Source: JAICNG01 sp035765135 (GTDB lineage Bacteria > Gemmatimonadota > Gemmatimonadetes > Gemmatimonadales > Gemmatimonadaceae). From it: 14,236 nucleotides of DNA. Every line of letters starts with the position of its first letter. Within the stretch, counting starts at the first letter, position 1. The notes under the pieces were generated by a model. It did not search any database. It was not told the DNA's origin and saw nothing but the letters and a program-made list of their open reading frames with translations. This document shows positions 13,849 to 14,236 of the stretch, piece by piece. Position numbers and translations under genes: made by a program. The DNA lies in contig DASTYE010000063.1 in the NCBI GenBank assembly GCA_035765135.1, forward strand, positions 1-14,236. Direction: 5' to 3'.

Positions 13849-14236
13849 TGAATACCGCGATGACACCACACAACGGAGCAGGAGCTCCCCGTGCGAGAGT
13901 GCGCTCGGCGGCGATTGCCGCGGCGCTGGCGTTGCTCGTGATGCCCTCGTGTCGAGACTTCGACGTTCGAAACCTGAACGCCCCGACGGCGGACCAGCTG
14001 ACCGGTGCGCCATCGAGGGCCGTGCTCGCCCGCACCGCGATCGGCATCCAGATCGAGGCGTTCAATGACCTCGCTGGCGAGATTCAGCAGTGGGGTATCT
14101 ACGGTCGCGAGCTCCTCAATCTTCTTGGCAACGATCCACGCGAGACCGGCGAGGAGATGAGCGGACCGCAGGATCCGGGTGGCCGGGCCGGCGGCGTCTG
14201 GGGAGGAAAGTACGGCGCCATCCGTACGATCCACAC
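13848..14236 (+). CDS. SusD/RagB-like lipoprotein, N-terminal part
   Basis: The 129 codons in the window continue past the right edge. SusD-type proteins cap the SusC channel on the cell surface and bind the substrate. Seen: a charged n-region, a hydrophobic core AAIAAALALLVMPS and Cys35, after which the mature protein begins RDFDVRNLNAPTADQL, the usual SusD opening. The lipobox VMPSC is atypical (Pro at -2). Helical SusD-like sequence follows: RAVLARTAIGIQIEAFNDL, GIYGRELLNLLGNDPRETGEE and WGGKYGAIRTIH. The ATG at 13848 overlaps the SusC stop by one base; in-frame starts at 13860 (ATG) and 13899 (GTG) would give a shorter signal peptide. Position and content together make the pair assignment secure. 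Confidence 0.88.
   Translation, partial: MNTAMTPHNGAGAPRARVRSAAIAAALALLVMPSCRDFDVRNLNAPTADQLTGAPSRAVLARTAIGIQIEAFNDLAGEIQQWGIYGRELLNLLGNDPRETGEEMSGPQDPGGRAGGVWGGKYGAIRTIH

Overview
The window is 14.2 kb of GC-rich bacterial DNA. A SusC/RagA-type outer-membrane transporter paired with a SusD-type lipoprotein, together with high GC, GTG/TTG starts and an Ahb-type (siroheme-dependent) heme branch, suggests a Bacteroidota-like but GC-rich lineage. Gemmatimonadota is my best guess. This is inference from gene content; there is no rRNA here to confirm it.

Layout. (1) 1-636, minus: N-terminal third of acetyl-CoA synthetase, running off the left edge. (2) 637-1308: a divergent intergenic region carrying a GEMM-I-type cyclic-dinucleotide riboswitch (about 826-909) and a terminator-like hairpin (914-936), then a small STAS-domain gene (1003-1308). 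(3) 1309-1562: structure-rich spacer with a G-quadruplex motif, a GNRA-capped hairpin, and a 9-nt tandem/inverted repeat element. (4) 1563-4424, plus: stand-alone receiver protein, a degenerate tyrosine-recombinase-like protein, and a fused uroporphyrinogen-III methyltransferase/synthase (CobA-HemD), closely packed. (5) 4425-4741: a roughly 277-bp imperfect palindrome between convergent genes. (6) 4742-5783, minus: a GNAT acetyltransferase and an unrecognised 99-residue protein separated by a clear intrinsic terminator. (7) 6003-9067, plus: fused siroheme decarboxylase AhbA-AhbB, HemC and HemB, tightly packed. (8) 9068-9163: second copy of the 9-nt repeat element plus a 7-nt tandem repeat. (9) 9164-10737: aldo/keto reductase overlapping a family I inorganic pyrophosphatase. 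(10) 10738-14236: SusC-like receptor and the start of its SusD-like partner.

How the genes fit together. HemB makes porphobilinogen, HemC polymerises it to hydroxymethylbilane, the HemD half of the fusion closes it to uroporphyrinogen III, and the CobA half methylates that to precorrin-2. After oxidation and iron insertion (genes not in the window) siroheme is formed, which AhbAB decarboxylates to 12,18-didecarboxysiroheme. The cluster therefore encodes most of the route from 5-aminolevulinate into the alternative heme (or heme d1) pathway, split by two minus-strand genes. Pyrophosphatase and acetyl-CoA synthetase are housekeeping metabolism; SusCD imports an unknown polymer-derived nutrient.

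The most interesting signal is the riboswitch upstream of the STAS gene: it has the GEMM-I hallmarks, but the position equivalent to G20 of the Vibrio Vc2 RNA appears to be A, the change reported for cGAMP-sensing GEMM-Ib RNAs.
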